NCBI RefSeq assembly: GCF_900115685.1
Contig: NZ_FOXJ01000001.1
Coordinates: 2,451,796-2,515,795, forward strand
Reading direction: 5' to 3'
Length of the DNA: 64,000 bases
From: Variovorax sp. 770b2
GTDB taxonomy: Bacteria > Pseudomonadota > Gammaproteobacteria > Burkholderiales > Burkholderiaceae_C
Shown here: positions 1 through 8,635 of the stretch, one piece after another
Layout of the letters: each line of letters opens with the position of its first letter
Numbering within the stretch: position 1 is the stretch's first letter
Notes under the pieces: model-generated
Database searches by the model: none
What the model saw: the letters and a program-made list of their open reading frames with translations, nothing else
What the model was told of the DNA's origin: nothing
Translations under genes and position numbers: made by a program

Positions 1-394
1 GCACGGGCTGCAGCTCGTCGTTCTCGGTGGCAGCTTCGCCCGGCGATGCGAGGCGGTAGAGGCCGAACACGTCGCCCACGGCCGTTTCCTTGCGAAGGCC
101 GATGAACACGTTGTAGCCGAACAAGAGCAGGTCGCCGATGCGCACGATGTCGCGCGCCACGGCGTTGTTCTCGGTGCGCGCGCGCGTGCGCAGGATCAGG
201 GTCTGGTCGGAGCGGCCGAACTCGGCCAGCCGCTGCTCGTTGAGCGCCTGCGTCTTCTTGAGCAGGCCCTCGCCCTGGGTTTCGAGCCGCTTCTTCAGCA
301 GGTCGTAGCTGCCGCTGCCCGAGACCAGCGCTTCGGTCGGGTCGGTTGGCGCCTGGGCGCCGGATGGCGCGCCGGTTTCGTCGGTGGGTTGCAT
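1..394 (-). CDS. Giant 'DNA repair ATPase' family protein, N-terminal part (truncated by window edge)
   Basis: Only the first 131 residues are visible; the gene continues past the left edge. The start of the protein is an acidic Pro/Thr-rich tail (about residues 1-25), then a charged helix (YDLLKKRLETQG) and a compact segment with LILRTRARTENNAVARDIV and VGDVFGLYRL. I recognise this as the N-terminus of very large proteins annotated as DNA repair ATPases in Burkholderiales. Their ATPase domain lies further downstream and is not seen here, so the function is taken from the family name only. The ATG at 394 follows the zinc-ribbon gene by 12 bases, which makes this the last visible gene of a seven-gene minus-strand run. 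Its company with flotillin and PspA suggests an envelope or stress role. Confidence 0.6.
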   Translation of the reverse strand, partial: MQPTDETGAPSGAQAPTDPTEALVSGSGSYDLLKKRLETQGEGLLKKTQALNEQRLAEFGRSDQTLILRTRARTENNAVARDIVRIGDLLLFGYNVFIGLRKETAVGDVFGLYRLASPGEAATENDELQPV

Positions 395-406
395 GGATCG
401 GCGCGG

Positions 407-952
407 TCAGGCCGCGCGCAGCAGTGCGAGCAGTTCGTCGCGGTGGGGCTGGGTGTCGAGCCAGGCGCGGATGCGGTCCAGCTCGTCGATGCAGTCGTTG
501 CCGTAGCGGCGGCGCAGCGCGGCCAGGCGGGCTTCGCGCACCTCCTCGGTCTGCAGGCGCCGCTGCCATCCGTCGGACAGCAGTTCGTCGAGCCGGCCCG
601 CGAGGCCGCGGCTCACGAGGGCGCGCCACTCGCCCGCGTCGAACCACAGGTTCTGGCAGGCCACGCAGCGGTCGATGCGGAAGTCGGGCCCCGCGCTCAC
701 GCGCAGGCGCTGCATCAGCCGGTCGCACTCGGGGCAGTGGCGCACGGCGGCGAGGTCGAACACCTCGATCACTTCGTCGTCGACCTCGTGCGGCACGCGC
801 TTCGGGTCGGCGGCCTTCCAGGCACGCCAGTCGTCCATGGCCATCACCATGCCGCTGCAATCGGCGCACTGCACGCCCAGCAGTGCCTCGGCCAGCGCCA
901 CCGGCTGCATCGGCGCGCGGCCGGTGCAGCTGCACTTCAGGTTGGGGTTCAC
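407..952 (-). CDS. Zinc-ribbon (zf-TFIIB type) protein
   Basis: A 181-residue soluble protein. Near residues 73-101 it carries two CxxC knuckles (CPEC and CVAC, the second followed by NLWFDAGEW), the pattern of TFIIB-type zinc ribbons that bind one zinc ion. An N-terminal CSCTG and a CADC pair may form a second site. The rest is charged and helical with no catalytic motif. The start is GTG, and GTGA overlaps the flotillin stop, so translation is probably coupled. Small zinc-ribbon proteins of this type accompany flotillin and PspA genes in other proteobacteria; the partner is unknown. The family assignment is firm, the role is inference. Confidence 0.75.
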   Translation of the reverse strand: MNPNLKCSCTGRAPMQPVALAEALLGVQCADCSGMVMAMDDWRAWKAADPKRVPHEVDDEVIEVFDLAAVRHCPECDRLMQRLRVSAGPDFRIDRCVACQNLWFDAGEWRALVSRGLAGRLDELLSDGWQRRLQTEEVREARLAALRRRYGNDCIDELDRIRAWLDTQPHRDELLALLRAA

Positions 953-3135
953 TGCACGTTCCCGTTCAACGGACGGAAAGTGGAGATCAGGTTCTGCAGC
1001 GCCGACTTCTGCTTGTCGGTGCCATCGGCGGCGATGCGGCTCATCAGCGAGGCGACGCTCAGGTTCTGGATCTCGCCCGACGAATTGCCCAGCGCGCCGA
1101 CGATGTCGCGCAGGTCCTTCACCACGTCGCGTTCGCCCGAGAGCTGGTCCTTGAAGGCGACCTGCACCGCCTGGCTCTTGGAGATGACGCCGTCGATGCC
1201 CTTGCCCACCGAGAGCGAGCGCACGAAGCTGTCGAAGTAGTCGCCCGAGCCGCCCACGATGTCGATCTTGGCGTTGGCCAGCGCCGTGCCCAGCACGTCG
1301 GCCTGTTCCTTGGCGATGGACGTTTGCGCGTCGATGCCCTTCATGGTCTCGATGTGCGACTTCTCCAGGCGCATGCGGAACTCTTCGTGGTCGCGGGTTT
1401 CGGGGCTCATCGACTTCATGGCCTCGAACTTCTCGTGCAGGCCCTTGGCCTCGGCGTTGAAGCGGGCCTCGATCACCTGCGCATCGGCCTGGCCGGACTT
1501 GAGCGTGGCTTCGGCGTCGGCCGTGCGCACGTTCACGTCGGCGAGGCCGAGCTTTTCCTTGCCCGAGGCTTCGGCATCGAACTTGGCGCGCATGCCGGCG
1601 GCTTCGGCCTGCGAGCGCGCCTCGATCACCTGCGCGTCGGCCTGGCCGGCCTTGAGGATCGCGTCGGCATCGGCCTGGCGCACGTGCACGTCGGCCAGGC
1701 CCAGCTTTTCCTTGCCCGAGGCTTCGGCCTCGAAGGTGGCCAGGCGCGCCTGCGCGGTGGCGATCTCGACCTTGGCGGCGGCCAGGCCCGGTGCGGCGGA
1801 AATGGCTTCCATGCCCTCGGCTTCGCGCTTCTTCGATTCGGCATCGCGCTCGGCCACCTTCAGCTTCGCATCGGCCAGCGTGAGTTCTTCGGCCGCCTTG
1901 TGGCGCGCGCGCTTTTCCTGGGTTTCGGCCGCCTTCACGTCGATCACCATCTTCTCGTCGGCCTGGCCCTCGGCCATGATCACGACCGACTTCTTGGTGC
2001 GCTCGGCTTCGGCCACCACGCGCAGTTCCTTGATGGCCTCTTCCTGCTCGGCCACCGTGCGCTCGACCACGATGCGCTCGCGGATCACGTCCGCAATCGC
2101 CTTCTTCTGCACTTCGACGGCCTTGTCCTTCTCGATGCGCTGCAGCGTCACTTCCTTCTCGCGGTCGACGATCTCCAGGTCGCGGGCACGCGTGACCTTT
2201 TCTTCCTCGACGGCCACCGCGCGCTTGCGGTTGTTCTCGGCCACTTCCTTTTCGCGCTGCACGTTCTCCTGCTGCACGGCCACGGTCTGCTCCGAGAGCA
2301 GGCGCGCGGTTTCGGACTTGGTGCGCTCTTCGGACTGGATCTTGGAAGTCTCGGCCTCTTCGCGGGCACGCACGCTGGCAATTTCGCGGTGCTGGCGCGA
2401 AGTGGCGTCGGCCTGCTGGCGCTCCAGTTCGAGCAGCGCTTCCTGCGTCTCGACGTTCTTCTTCTTGATCTGCATTTCCTCGTTGCGGCGCAGCTCGTTG
2501 GTGCGCACATGCTCGACCGCCGTGAGTTCGGTGATCTTCTTGATGCCCTGCGCATCGAGGATGTTGTTGGCGTCCAGCTCCGACAGCGGGGTCTGCTCCA
2601 GGTAGTCGATGGCCGCGTCTTCGAGCACGTAGCCCGAGAGGTCGTTGCCGATCTGGCTGATGATCTGGTCGCGGAAGCCGTCGCGTGCCTGGTAGAGGTC
2701 CACGAAGTCCATCGACTTGCCCACCGTCTTGAGCGCCTCGGAGAACTTGGCGGAGAACAGCTCCTCCAGCGTCTCGTGGTTGGAGGCCCGCGCGCAGCCG
2801 ATGCCCTGCGCCACCTTCAGCACGTCGTCGGCGGTCTTGTTCACGCGCACGAAGAACTTCACCTTGATGTCCGCGCGGATGTTGTCGCGGCAGATGAGGC
2901 CTTCGTTGCCGGAGCGGTCGATCTCGATGGTCTTGACCGAGATGTCCATCAGCTCGGCCTTGTGGATGATCGGATAGACCATGCGCCCGGTGAAGGTCAC
3001 CTCGGGCTCGGCGCGCAGCGTGTTCACGATGAGTGCGTGGCCTTGTTCGATCTTTCGATAGAACTTGGCGAACATCGCGAACAGGCCAAGGATGACCACG
3101 GCCAGTATGACCACGGCAAAGATGATGGGCTCCAT
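949..3135 (-). CDS. Flotillin / SPFH-domain membrane scaffold protein (YqiK type)
   Basis: A 728-residue protein with an N-terminal membrane segment (about residues 4-24, PIIFAVVILAVVILGLFAM), an SPFH/band-7 domain to about residue 190, and a very long Glu/Ala/Lys coiled coil to about residue 600. A Gly/Asp-rich tail follows. Flotillins oligomerise on the inner membrane and organise lipid microdomains. E. coli YqiK is shorter (about 550 residues). The extra length here includes a 51-residue tandem duplication (FEAEASGKEK and FDAEASGKEK copies). It sits 52 bases after an OB-fold membrane protein, as in yqiJ-yqiK, and overlaps the zinc-ribbon gene by four bases. Confidence in the family is high. 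Confidence 0.9.
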   Translation of the reverse strand: MEPIIFAVVILAVVILGLFAMFAKFYRKIEQGHALIVNTLRAEPEVTFTGRMVYPIIHKAELMDISVKTIEIDRSGNEGLICRDNIRADIKVKFFVRVNKTADDVLKVAQGIGCARASNHETLEELFSAKFSEALKTVGKSMDFVDLYQARDGFRDQIISQIGNDLSGYVLEDAAIDYLEQTPLSELDANNILDAQGIKKITELTAVEHVRTNELRRNEEMQIKKKNVETQEALLELERQQADATSRQHREIASVRAREEAETSKIQSEERTKSETARLLSEQTVAVQQENVQREKEVAENNRKRAVAVEEEKVTRARDLEIVDREKEVTLQRIEKDKAVEVQKKAIADVIRERIVVERTVAEQEEAIKELRVVAEAERTKKSVVIMAEGQADEKMVIDVKAAETQEKRARHKAAEELTLADAKLKVAERDAESKKREAEGMEAISAAPGLAAAKVEIATAQARLATFEAEASGKEKLGLADVHVRQADADAILKAGQADAQVIEARSQAEAAGMRAKFDAEASGKEKLGLADVNVRTADAEATLKSGQADAQVIEARFNAEAKGLHEKFEAMKSMSPETRDHEEFRMRLEKSHIETMKGIDAQTSIAKEQADVLGTALANAKIDIVGGSGDYFDSFVRSLSVGKGIDGVISKSQAVQVAFKDQLSGERDVVKDLRDIVGALGNSSGEIQNLSVASLMSRIAADGTDKQKSALQNLISTFRPLNGNVQ
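1429..1734 (-). repeat. 51-codon tandem duplication inside the flotillin coiled coil
   Basis: Two adjacent 153-bp units, 1734-1582 and 1581-1429 on the minus strand, encode near-identical blocks that begin FEAEASGKEK or FDAEASGKEK, contain GQADAQVIEAR, and end near AGMRAK or KGLHEK. The period is a multiple of three, so the frame is kept and the coiled coil is lengthened. Confidence 0.85.
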
Positions 3136-3187
3136 TTTTTCTCCAGATTTGCTTTGAGAGCGGACGAACAGTAAGGGGTGCGCGTGA

Positions 3188-3832
3188 TCAGACGATGTCT
3201 TCGTGCGCCGCGATGAGGTAGCGCCCGGCCACCTCGTCGTATTCGAGGATGAGCGCGTGCGAGCCGCGCTTGAGCGTGTTGGGCGTGGGTGCCCAGACGC
3301 GGATGTTGAGGCTCGCGCCGCGGCGCGAGATTTCGGCGCGGCCGTCCTTTTCGTTCACCACGCCGGTGACCACGCGGCAGGCCTGGCCGACCAGCGCGGC
3401 GTTGCTCACGGCCGTGTGGCTCACGAAGAGGCCGCGCAGCGGCCGGATGGCGATGGCCGTGACGGGAATGGCGATGGCCGCGCTGACCACCAGCAGCACC
3501 GTGCCGGCCACGAGCTTGAGCAGCATCGTCGGCACCAGCGGCAGCAGCCACTCGCCGCCGAGGCAGCACACGGTCCACGACACCAGCACCAGCAGGCTCA
3601 CCGCCACCGAGAACGGCACGCCGTTCAGGCCGAAGGCCACGACGTAGCTGGCGAGCTGGCCGACATCGCTGGAGTCGCCGTCGGCATGCGTGTGCAGGTC
3701 GACGTCGATGCCGCTGTGTTCGATGTCGACCATGCCGAGCACCGCGAGCACCCAATAGATCACCACGACGCCCAGCAGCACCGTGTAGATCGCGGTGGGG
3801 TACGCCACCACCGCATCCATGAAATTGCCCAT
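3188..3832 (-). CDS. OB-fold (DUF1449, YqiJ-like) inner-membrane protein
   Basis: A 214-residue protein with three or four hydrophobic segments: about residues 8-32 (TAIYTVLLGVVVIYWVLAVL), 64-90 and 98-128. A soluble C-terminal beta-rich domain follows (about 140-214, LVGQACRVVTGVVNEKDGRAEI) that resembles the OB fold of YqiJ/NfeD proteins. Members of this family pair with flotillins and are thought to help build or regulate the flotillin scaffold. The length matches E. coli YqiJ (about 209). It lies directly upstream of the flotillin gene in the same operon. The exact function is not established. Confidence 0.8.
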   Translation of the reverse strand: MGNFMDAVVAYPTAIYTVLLGVVVIYWVLAVLGMVDIEHSGIDVDLHTHADGDSSDVGQLASYVVAFGLNGVPFSVAVSLLVLVSWTVCCLGGEWLLPLVPTMLLKLVAGTVLLVVSAAIAIPVTAIAIRPLRGLFVSHTAVSNAALVGQACRVVTGVVNEKDGRAEISRRGASLNIRVWAPTPNTLKRGSHALILEYDEVAGRYLIAAHEDIV

Positions 3833-3865
3833 TGATCCTCCCGCGAGCGGGTTGTGTTTGTTGTT

Positions 3866-4225
3866 CTATTTGCGGCCCGGCTTCCCTGCGCCGGCGCCCT
3901 TCTTCTCACCACTTGCAAATGCAATCAGGTCGCGCGTGGCCCTCTCCTTGATGGCCAGCCGGTCGTCGGCGGCCAGGCCGTAGCGCTTCGCCAGGAATTC
4001 GTAGTCCGCCCCACTGAGCGAGACCGTCAGGCGCGGGCGCTTGGGCCTGGACGTGGTCGCAAGGCCCAGCACCTGGCGGATCTGGTCGGAGGTGGACACG
4101 TGCTGCTCGAAAGCCGCCGTGCGCACCGCCTCCAGCACGGCCTCCTCCACGTCGAACGCCACCTGCACGGCGCGTATCGCCTCGTCCGAGCCCTGCCAGC
4201 GAACCGGCTTGACCCGCACGTTCAT
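3866..4225 (-). CDS. Small hypothetical protein in the PspA-flotillin operon
   Basis: A 119-residue protein I cannot assign. The N-terminal half (VRWQGSDEAIRAVQVAFDVE) is mixed alpha/beta. The middle has EQHVSTSDQIRQVLGL, and the C-terminal part has a second helical unit (LTVSLSGADYEFLAKRYGL) and a basic Gly/Lys tail. The repeated 'residue-helix-Arg' pattern around a Ser/Thr-rich beta strand could be a ribbon-helix-helix-like fold, but this is speculative. Its ATG overlaps the stop of the PspA gene (ATGA), so it is coupled to PspA, and it precedes the OB-fold membrane gene by 33 bases. Confidence 0.6.
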   Translation of the reverse strand: MNVRVKPVRWQGSDEAIRAVQVAFDVEEAVLEAVRTAAFEQHVSTSDQIRQVLGLATTSRPKRPRLTVSLSGADYEFLAKRYGLAADDRLAIKERATRDLIAFASGEKKGAGAGKPGRK

Positions 4226-4935
4226 TCGGAGGCGGCTCCGCTCGGGTTGGCCTGGCGGGCGCGGATGCGCTCCATCACCTTGCCGGTGCGGTCGGCGTCG
4301 CTGCCGATGCCCGCGGCGGCCAGCTTCTTCTCCAGTGCCTGGTGGCCCAGTTCGTTTTCGAGCGCCTGGCTGGCCGTCATGCGGTCGGCCAGGTCTTCGT
4401 GGCGCGCGCGGATGCGTTCGAGCGATTCGCGCGCATTGGCCAGGCGCGAGCCGCCGCTGCCGATGTTCTCGGAAATGGACTGCGTGGCGCGGTAGACGCT
4501 CTCGGTGGTCTTGGCGATGCCGATCTCGCGCTCGTGCTCGCGGATGCGCGCCTCGGCCGACTTGATCAGTTCCTTCAACCTGGAGACCTGCAGCGCATAC
4601 GAGGCGTGGGCCTTGGCCTGCTCCTCGAGCTCCTGCTCGATGGTGCCGACCTTGGCCGCCACGTCCAGCGCGAGGCCTTCCTGCGTCTTGTTGAGCGCCT
4701 CCACCGCGAGGCCTTCGTAGCGCGCGATCTCGTTCTTCAGGCGCTCGATCTCGCGGGCCGACTGCATCTCCTTGGCCATCACGCCGGTGAGGTCGCCCTT
4801 GGCCTTCCCGATGCTGTGCTTGGCGTCGATGATTTCCTGCTCGTAGATGCGCGTGGCGTTGCTGTCGACCACGCTCTCGCCGATTTCGCGCGCGCTGCCG
4901 CGCAGCAGGGTGACAAGCTTCTTGATGACTGTCAT
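4222..4935 (-). CDS. PspA/IM30 family (ESCRT-III-like) membrane-repair protein
   Basis: A 237-residue, almost entirely helical, highly charged protein starting MTVIKKLVTLLRGSARE. The helix-1 amphipathic start, the long coiled-coil hairpin (about residues 25-160) and the conserved-looking segment YEQEIIDAKHSIGKAK are typical of the PspA/IM30/Vipp1 family. These proteins polymerise on damaged inner membranes. The length is close to E. coli PspA (222). It lies 12 bases after a YbjN-like gene and overlaps the next gene by four bases. The link of PspA-like, YbjN-like and flotillin genes is seen in several proteobacteria and argues for a shared envelope-stress role. Confidence 0.85.
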   Translation of the reverse strand: MTVIKKLVTLLRGSAREIGESVVDSNATRIYEQEIIDAKHSIGKAKGDLTGVMAKEMQSAREIERLKNEIARYEGLAVEALNKTQEGLALDVAAKVGTIEQELEEQAKAHASYALQVSRLKELIKSAEARIREHEREIGIAKTTESVYRATQSISENIGSGGSRLANARESLERIRARHEDLADRMTASQALENELGHQALEKKLAAAGIGSDADRTGKVMERIRARQANPSGAASE

Positions 4936-4947
4936 GGGGGTCTCCGC

Positions 4948-5364
4948 TTAATTCAGGAATTCGGACAGGGCGTCCAGCGCATCGAGCGCGTTGTCGCTGA
5001 GCACGGCCACTTCGCGTGCGACGTCTTCCACGCGCGCATTGCGTCCCAGCGCACCGGTGAGCACGTAGCGGCCATCCACGCGCCCGAAGGACGACAGGGG
5101 CACCGACGGGTTCAGGTCGAGCAGCGATTCGAGCAACTCGGTGCGGCGCTCGGGCTTGACCTCGTCTTCGGTCCAGAGGTAGCAGATGCAGATGATCTGC
5201 ATGTCGGAACTGGTAATGAAGATAGGCAGCTCATCGCGCCCCTCGATGCTCACCTGGACCACGGGCGTGCTGCCCGGAATGGGCTGCAGCTGCACCGGCA
5301 GCCCGCCCATTGCGGCGCCCGCCAGCGCATCGAGGCCCTTGAGTTGATCGAGCAGTGATTGCAT
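4948..5364 (-). CDS. YbjN-domain (YjfI-like) protein
   Basis: A 138-residue soluble protein with the YbjN/type III secretion chaperone-like fold: an N-terminal helix (QSLLDQLKGLDALAG), a beta sheet (GRDELPIFITSSDMQIICIC), then LLDLNPSVPLSSFGRVDGRY and a C-terminal helix. YbjN-like proteins often sit next to PspA-like genes, for example yjfI-yjfJ in E. coli, and may act as partners or chaperones. I chose the ATG at 5364 because AAGGAG lies just upstream (four-base spacing). An in-frame ATG at 5382 has a weaker site. This is the first gene of the minus-strand operon that runs to the left edge. Confidence 0.75.
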   Translation of the reverse strand: MQSLLDQLKGLDALAGAAMGGLPVQLQPIPGSTPVVQVSIEGRDELPIFITSSDMQIICICYLWTEDEVKPERRTELLESLLDLNPSVPLSSFGRVDGRYVLTGALGRNARVEDVAREVAVLSDNALDALDALSEFLN

Positions 5365-5420
5365 ACCTCTCCTTGTGGTCATGTCCCGTTGGAAGCGATC
5401 GGGACTTCGATGCGTTCACT

Positions 5421-5438
5421 ATATGTGTGACGACATAT
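5421..5438. promoter_or_regulatory. Inverted repeat ATATGT-N6-ACATAT in the AT-rich gap upstream of the YbjN gene
   Basis: Six-base arms with a six-base spacer lie in the only AT-rich stretch between the YbjN operon and the GNAT gene. A related half site (CATGTC) follows at 5439-5444. This is a plausible operator for the envelope-stress operon; there is no regulator evidence. Confidence 0.35.
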
Positions 5439-5503
5439 CATGTCAAAAAATATCTTTTTTCACACCCATGACTTTCGGCACTGGTGCGATTCATGATCCG
5501 CCG

Positions 5504-5935
5504 ATGACCAGCCCGACACCTCCCCACATCGCGATCGCCACCGAAGAAGAAGTCAGGAGCGGCGTGCTCGGCCGCCACCTGCGGCAGTTCAACTACGGCT
5601 TCGTCGGCGAGTACCCGCAGGCGCAGCCGGTGTGCCTCAACGCCAGGGATGCGAGCGAAGAACTGGTGGGCGGACTGCGCGCCTACGTCTTCCTGAATTG
5701 GCTTCGCATCGATGTGCTCTGGGTGGCCGAGGCCGCACGCGGCCAACGACTGGGCACGCGCCTGCTCGCCGAGGCCGAAGCGCGCGCCATGAAGCTGGGG
5801 GCGCGCGGCGCGGCGCTCGAAACCTTCGAGTGGCAGGCCCGCGGCTTCTATCTCAAGCAGGGCTATGAGGAATACGGGCGCATCGACGACTACGTCAAAG
5901 GCTTCTATCTCGCCTCGATGAAGAAGAAGCTCTGA
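5504..5935 (+). CDS. GNAT family N-acetyltransferase
   Basis: A 143-residue GNAT protein. The acetyl-CoA-binding signature is RGQRLGTRLLAEAEARAMK (R/Q-x-x-G-x-G/A pattern), preceded by the strand LRIDVLWVAEAA and followed by GARGAALETFEWQARGFYLKQGYEEYGR. This is the usual GNAT order of motifs A and B. The substrate cannot be told from sequence; it could be a small molecule, an antibiotic or a protein N-terminus. I chose ATG 5504 because the fold starts soon after it; in-frame starts further upstream add residues of no recognisable type. It is convergent with the LysR gene. Confidence 0.85.
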   Translation: MTSPTPPHIAIATEEEVRSGVLGRHLRQFNYGFVGEYPQAQPVCLNARDASEELVGGLRAYVFLNWLRIDVLWVAEAARGQRLGTRLLAEAEARAMKLGARGAALETFEWQARGFYLKQGYEEYGRIDDYVKGFYLASMKKKL

Positions 5936-5960
5936 GCTGCGCCCACGCTCACCCTCGCAT

Positions 5961-6902
5961 TCACACCTGGAACCCCGCCTTCAGCGCTTCGCGCAAGTGA
6001 TCGACAAACAAGGTCACGGCCCGCGGTATGTGCAGCGAATACGGCCGGATGGCGTAGATCTCTTCGGCGAAAGCCCCCGTGGGCCGCCAGTCGGGCAGCA
6101 CCTCCACCAGCTTGCCCGACTGCAGGCCCGCTTGCGCGCTGAAGTCCGGCAGCAGCGCGACGCCCAGGCCGGCTTGCGCGGCGTCGCGAAGCGCCTCGCT
6201 GTTGTTGGCCGCCAGCGGCCCGTCGATGGGCACGGTCATGCGCTCGGCCTGGCGCGCGCGGCCACCGCGCCGCTCGAACGACCACACGTTCGTCTCCTGC
6301 CCGCGCGGGTAGTGCAGGCAATCGTGCGCGGCCAGCATGTGCGGCGTGAGCGGCGTGCCCTTGCGGCGCAGATAGGCACGGCTCGCCACCAGCACCGAGC
6401 GCGTGGCGCACAGCCGCCAGGCCACGTGCGTGTCGGGCGGCGCGGACGCATGCCGGATCGCCAGGTCGAAGCCCTCCATCGCCAGCGAACTGAGCCGGTC
6501 CGAGAACTCCATCTCGATGCGGATCGACGGATGGGCCAGGAGAAATTCGGTCAGTCGCGGCACCAGTTGCTGCCGCCCCAGCGCCACCGGCACGGTGACC
6601 CGGATCAGCCCGCGCGGCTCGCCGGCCAGGTCACGCGCGTTCAGGAAACTGTGGGCGATCTGCTCGAAGGGCTCGCGGGTCTGGTCCACCAGGCGCTGTC
6701 CGGCCTCGGTGAGCCGCATGCTGCGCGTGGTCCGGCGCACCAGGGTGACGCCCACCGCCCGCTCCAGCTCGGTGATGCGCTGGCTCATCGCGGCCTTGCT
6801 CACGCCCAGCCGCGCGGCGGCGGCGGTGTAGCTGCCCTGCTGGCCGAGCACGATCAGCCAGTGCAGATGGGCCCAGAGCGACTCGGCTTTTTTCGTATCC
6901 AT
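5961..6902 (-). CDS. LysR-type transcriptional regulator, divergent from mmsA
   Basis: A 313-residue LTTR. An N-terminal winged helix-turn-helix (about residues 8-65, with [20 protein letters not shown]) is followed by the two-lobed effector domain ([20 protein letters not shown] is typical of the group close to DsdC/GcvA-like LTTRs). The ATG at 6902 was chosen because [16 protein letters not shown] begins at the normal distance from the HTH. The gene is divergent from the semialdehyde dehydrogenase gene, which it probably regulates. An inverted repeat directly upstream of its start suggests autoregulation. The effector is unknown. Confidence 0.85.
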   Translation of the reverse strand: MDTKKAESLWAHLHWLIVLGQQGSYTAAAARLGVSKAAMSQRITELERAVGVTLVRRTTRSMRLTEAGQRLVDQTREPFEQIAHSFLNARDLAGEPRGLIRVTVPVALGRQQLVPRLTEFLLAHPSIRIEMEFSDRLSSLAMEGFDLAIRHASAPPDTHVAWRLCATRSVLVASRAYLRRKGTPLTPHMLAAHDCLHYPRGQETNVWSFERRGGRARQAERMTVPIDGPLAANNSEALRDAAQAGLGVALLPDFSAQAGLQSGKLVEVLPDWRPTGAFAEEIYAIRPYSLHIPRAVTLFVDHLREALKAGFQV

Positions 6903-6909
6903 GGTTCCA

Positions 6910-6929
6910 TTGTTCAGTTTGGCGAACAA
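6910..6929. promoter_or_regulatory. Probable LysR box TTGTTC-N8-GAACAA
   Basis: A perfect six-base inverted repeat starts eight bases upstream of the LysR start codon, in the divergent gap with mmsA. Position and symmetry fit an LTTR autoregulatory recognition site. Confidence 0.5.
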
Positions 6930-7009
6930 ACAATTCAGCGCTGGAGTATAGGCAGGCACCCCTCGCCTTCCTAGACTTGGGCGCATCCCCACCACTTCTT
7001 GGCCCTCCC

Positions 7010-8536
7010 ATGACCTCTGCATCCTCAAAGCCCGGATCGATTGCCCACTTCATCGCAGGCCAGCACGCGCCCGGCGAATCGAGCCGCACGCAGGACGTGA
7101 CCAATCCCGCGACCGGCGCCGTCACCGCCAAGGTCGCCCTCGGCGCCATTGCCGATGTGAACGCCGCCGTGGCCGCCGCCAATGCGGCCTTCCCGGCCTG
7201 GGCCGACACGCCGCCGATCCGCCGGGCGCGCGTGATGTTCAAGTTCCTGCAGCTGCTCAACGAGCACAAGGACGAGCTCGCCCACCTCATCACCGCCGAG
7301 CACGGCAAGGTCTTCACCGACGCGCAGGGTGAAGTCAGCCGCGGCATCGACATCGTCGAGTTCGCCTGCGGCATCCCGCAGCTGCTCAAGGGCGACTTCA
7401 CCGACCAGGTGAGCACCGGCATCGACAACTGGACGCTGCGCCAGCCCCTGGGCGTGGTCGCCGGCATCACGCCCTTCAACTTCCCGGTGATGGTGCCGAT
7501 GTGGATGTTCCCGGTGGCCATTGCCGCGGGCAACACCTTCGTGCTCAAGCCCAGCCCGACCGACCCGAGCCCGTCGCTGCGCATCGCCGAGCTGTTCAAG
7601 GAAGCGGGCCTGCCCGATGGCGTGTTCAACGTCGTGCAGGGCGACAAGGTCGCGGTCGATGCGCTGATCGAGCACCCCGACGTCAAGGCCGTGAGCTTCG
7701 TCGGCTCCACGCCCATTGCCAACTACATCTACGAAACGGGCGCCCGCCACGGCAAGCGCGTGCAGGCGCTGGGCGGCGCGAAGAACCACATGGTGGTCAT
7801 GCCCGACGCCGACATCGACCAGACGGTCGATGCGCTGATCGGCGCGGGCTACGGCTCGGCCGGCGAGCGCTGCATGGCGATCAGCGTGGCGGTGCTGGTG
7901 GGCGACGTGGCCGACAAGGTCATCCCCAAGCTCATCGAGCGCACGAAGTCGCTGAAGGTCTTGAACGGCACCAACCTCGCGGCCGAGATGGGCCCGATCG
8001 TCACGCGCGCTGCGCACGAGCGCATCACCGGCTACATCGCCCTGGGCGAGAAGGAAGGCGCCAAGCTCCTGGTCGATGGCCGTTCGTTCGACGGCAACGT
8101 GGCCGGCGAGGGTTGCGGCGACGGCTTCTGGATGGGCGGCACATTGTTCGACCACGTCACGCCCGAGATGCGCATCTACAAGGAAGAGATCTTCGGCCCG
8201 GTGCTCAGCTGCGTGCGCGTGGCCAATTTCAAGGACGCGGTGGACCTCATCAACGCCCACGAGTTCGGCAACGGCGTGAGCTGCTTCACCCGCGACGGCA
8301 ACGTGGCGCGCGAGTTCAGCCGCCGCATCCAGGTGGGCATGGTGGGCATCAACGTGCCGATCCCGGTGCCCATGGCCTGGCACGGCTTCGGCGGCTGGAA
8401 GAAGAGCCTGTTCGGCGACATGCACGCCTACGGCGAAGAAGGCGTGCGCTTCTACACCAAGCAGAAGTCGATCATGCAGCGCTGGCCCGAGAGCACGCCC
8501 AAGGGCGCCGAGTTCGTGATGCCGACGGCCAAGTAA
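7010..8536 (+). CDS. mmsA: CoA-acylating methylmalonate-semialdehyde dehydrogenase
   Basis: A 508-residue aldehyde dehydrogenase. It converts methylmalonate or malonate semialdehyde to propionyl-CoA or acetyl-CoA in valine, beta-alanine and inositol catabolism. The NAD-binding region has [15 protein letters not shown], which is characteristic of MmsA. The catalytic Cys is about residue 288 in GSAGERCMA. The usual ALDH general-base Glu region reads LGGAKNH, the MmsA form that allows CoA rather than water attack. The C-terminal motif [16 protein letters not shown] is also typical. The ATG at 7010 is 107 bases from the divergent LysR start. No 3-hydroxyisobutyrate dehydrogenase lies beside it. 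Confidence 0.93.
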   Translation: MTSASSKPGSIAHFIAGQHAPGESSRTQDVTNPATGAVTAKVALGAIADVNAAVAAANAAFPAWADTPPIRRARVMFKFLQLLNEHKDELAHLITAEHGKVFTDAQGEVSRGIDIVEFACGIPQLLKGDFTDQVSTGIDNWTLRQPLGVVAGITPFNFPVMVPMWMFPVAIAAGNTFVLKPSPTDPSPSLRIAELFKEAGLPDGVFNVVQGDKVAVDALIEHPDVKAVSFVGSTPIANYIYETGARHGKRVQALGGAKNHMVVMPDADIDQTVDALIGAGYGSAGERCMAISVAVLVGDVADKVIPKLIERTKSLKVLNGTNLAAEMGPIVTRAAHERITGYIALGEKEGAKLLVDGRSFDGNVAGEGCGDGFWMGGTLFDHVTPEMRIYKEEIFGPVLSCVRVANFKDAVDLINAHEFGNGVSCFTRDGNVAREFSRRIQVGMVGINVPIPVPMAWHGFGGWKKSLFGDMHAYGEEGVRFYTKQKSIMQRWPESTPKGAEFVMPTAK

Positions 8537-8546
8537 AGACTTGACG

Positions 8547-8564
8547 GCCACCTGACCGGGTGGC
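8547..8564. terminator. Weak hairpin after mmsA
   Basis: GCCACC-N6-GGTGGC, ten bases after the mmsA stop. There is no T tract, so termination is only possible, not shown. Confidence 0.3.
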
Positions 8565-8635
8565 TGTACAAAAGACTGACTTGCCCGGGCGCGCGGGAGC
8601 CGCGAGACTTTGCGCATGATCTCGCTCCTGCATTC

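Noticed and set aside
346..3174. A 942-codon open frame antisense to the flotillin gene
   Set aside because: It is the mirror of the Glu/Ala/Lys-rich flotillin coiled coil, gives a His/Leu/Arg-rich low-complexity product, and has no start context. Similar long antisense frames over opgD, mmsA, eutBC and gcvP are artefacts of high GC.
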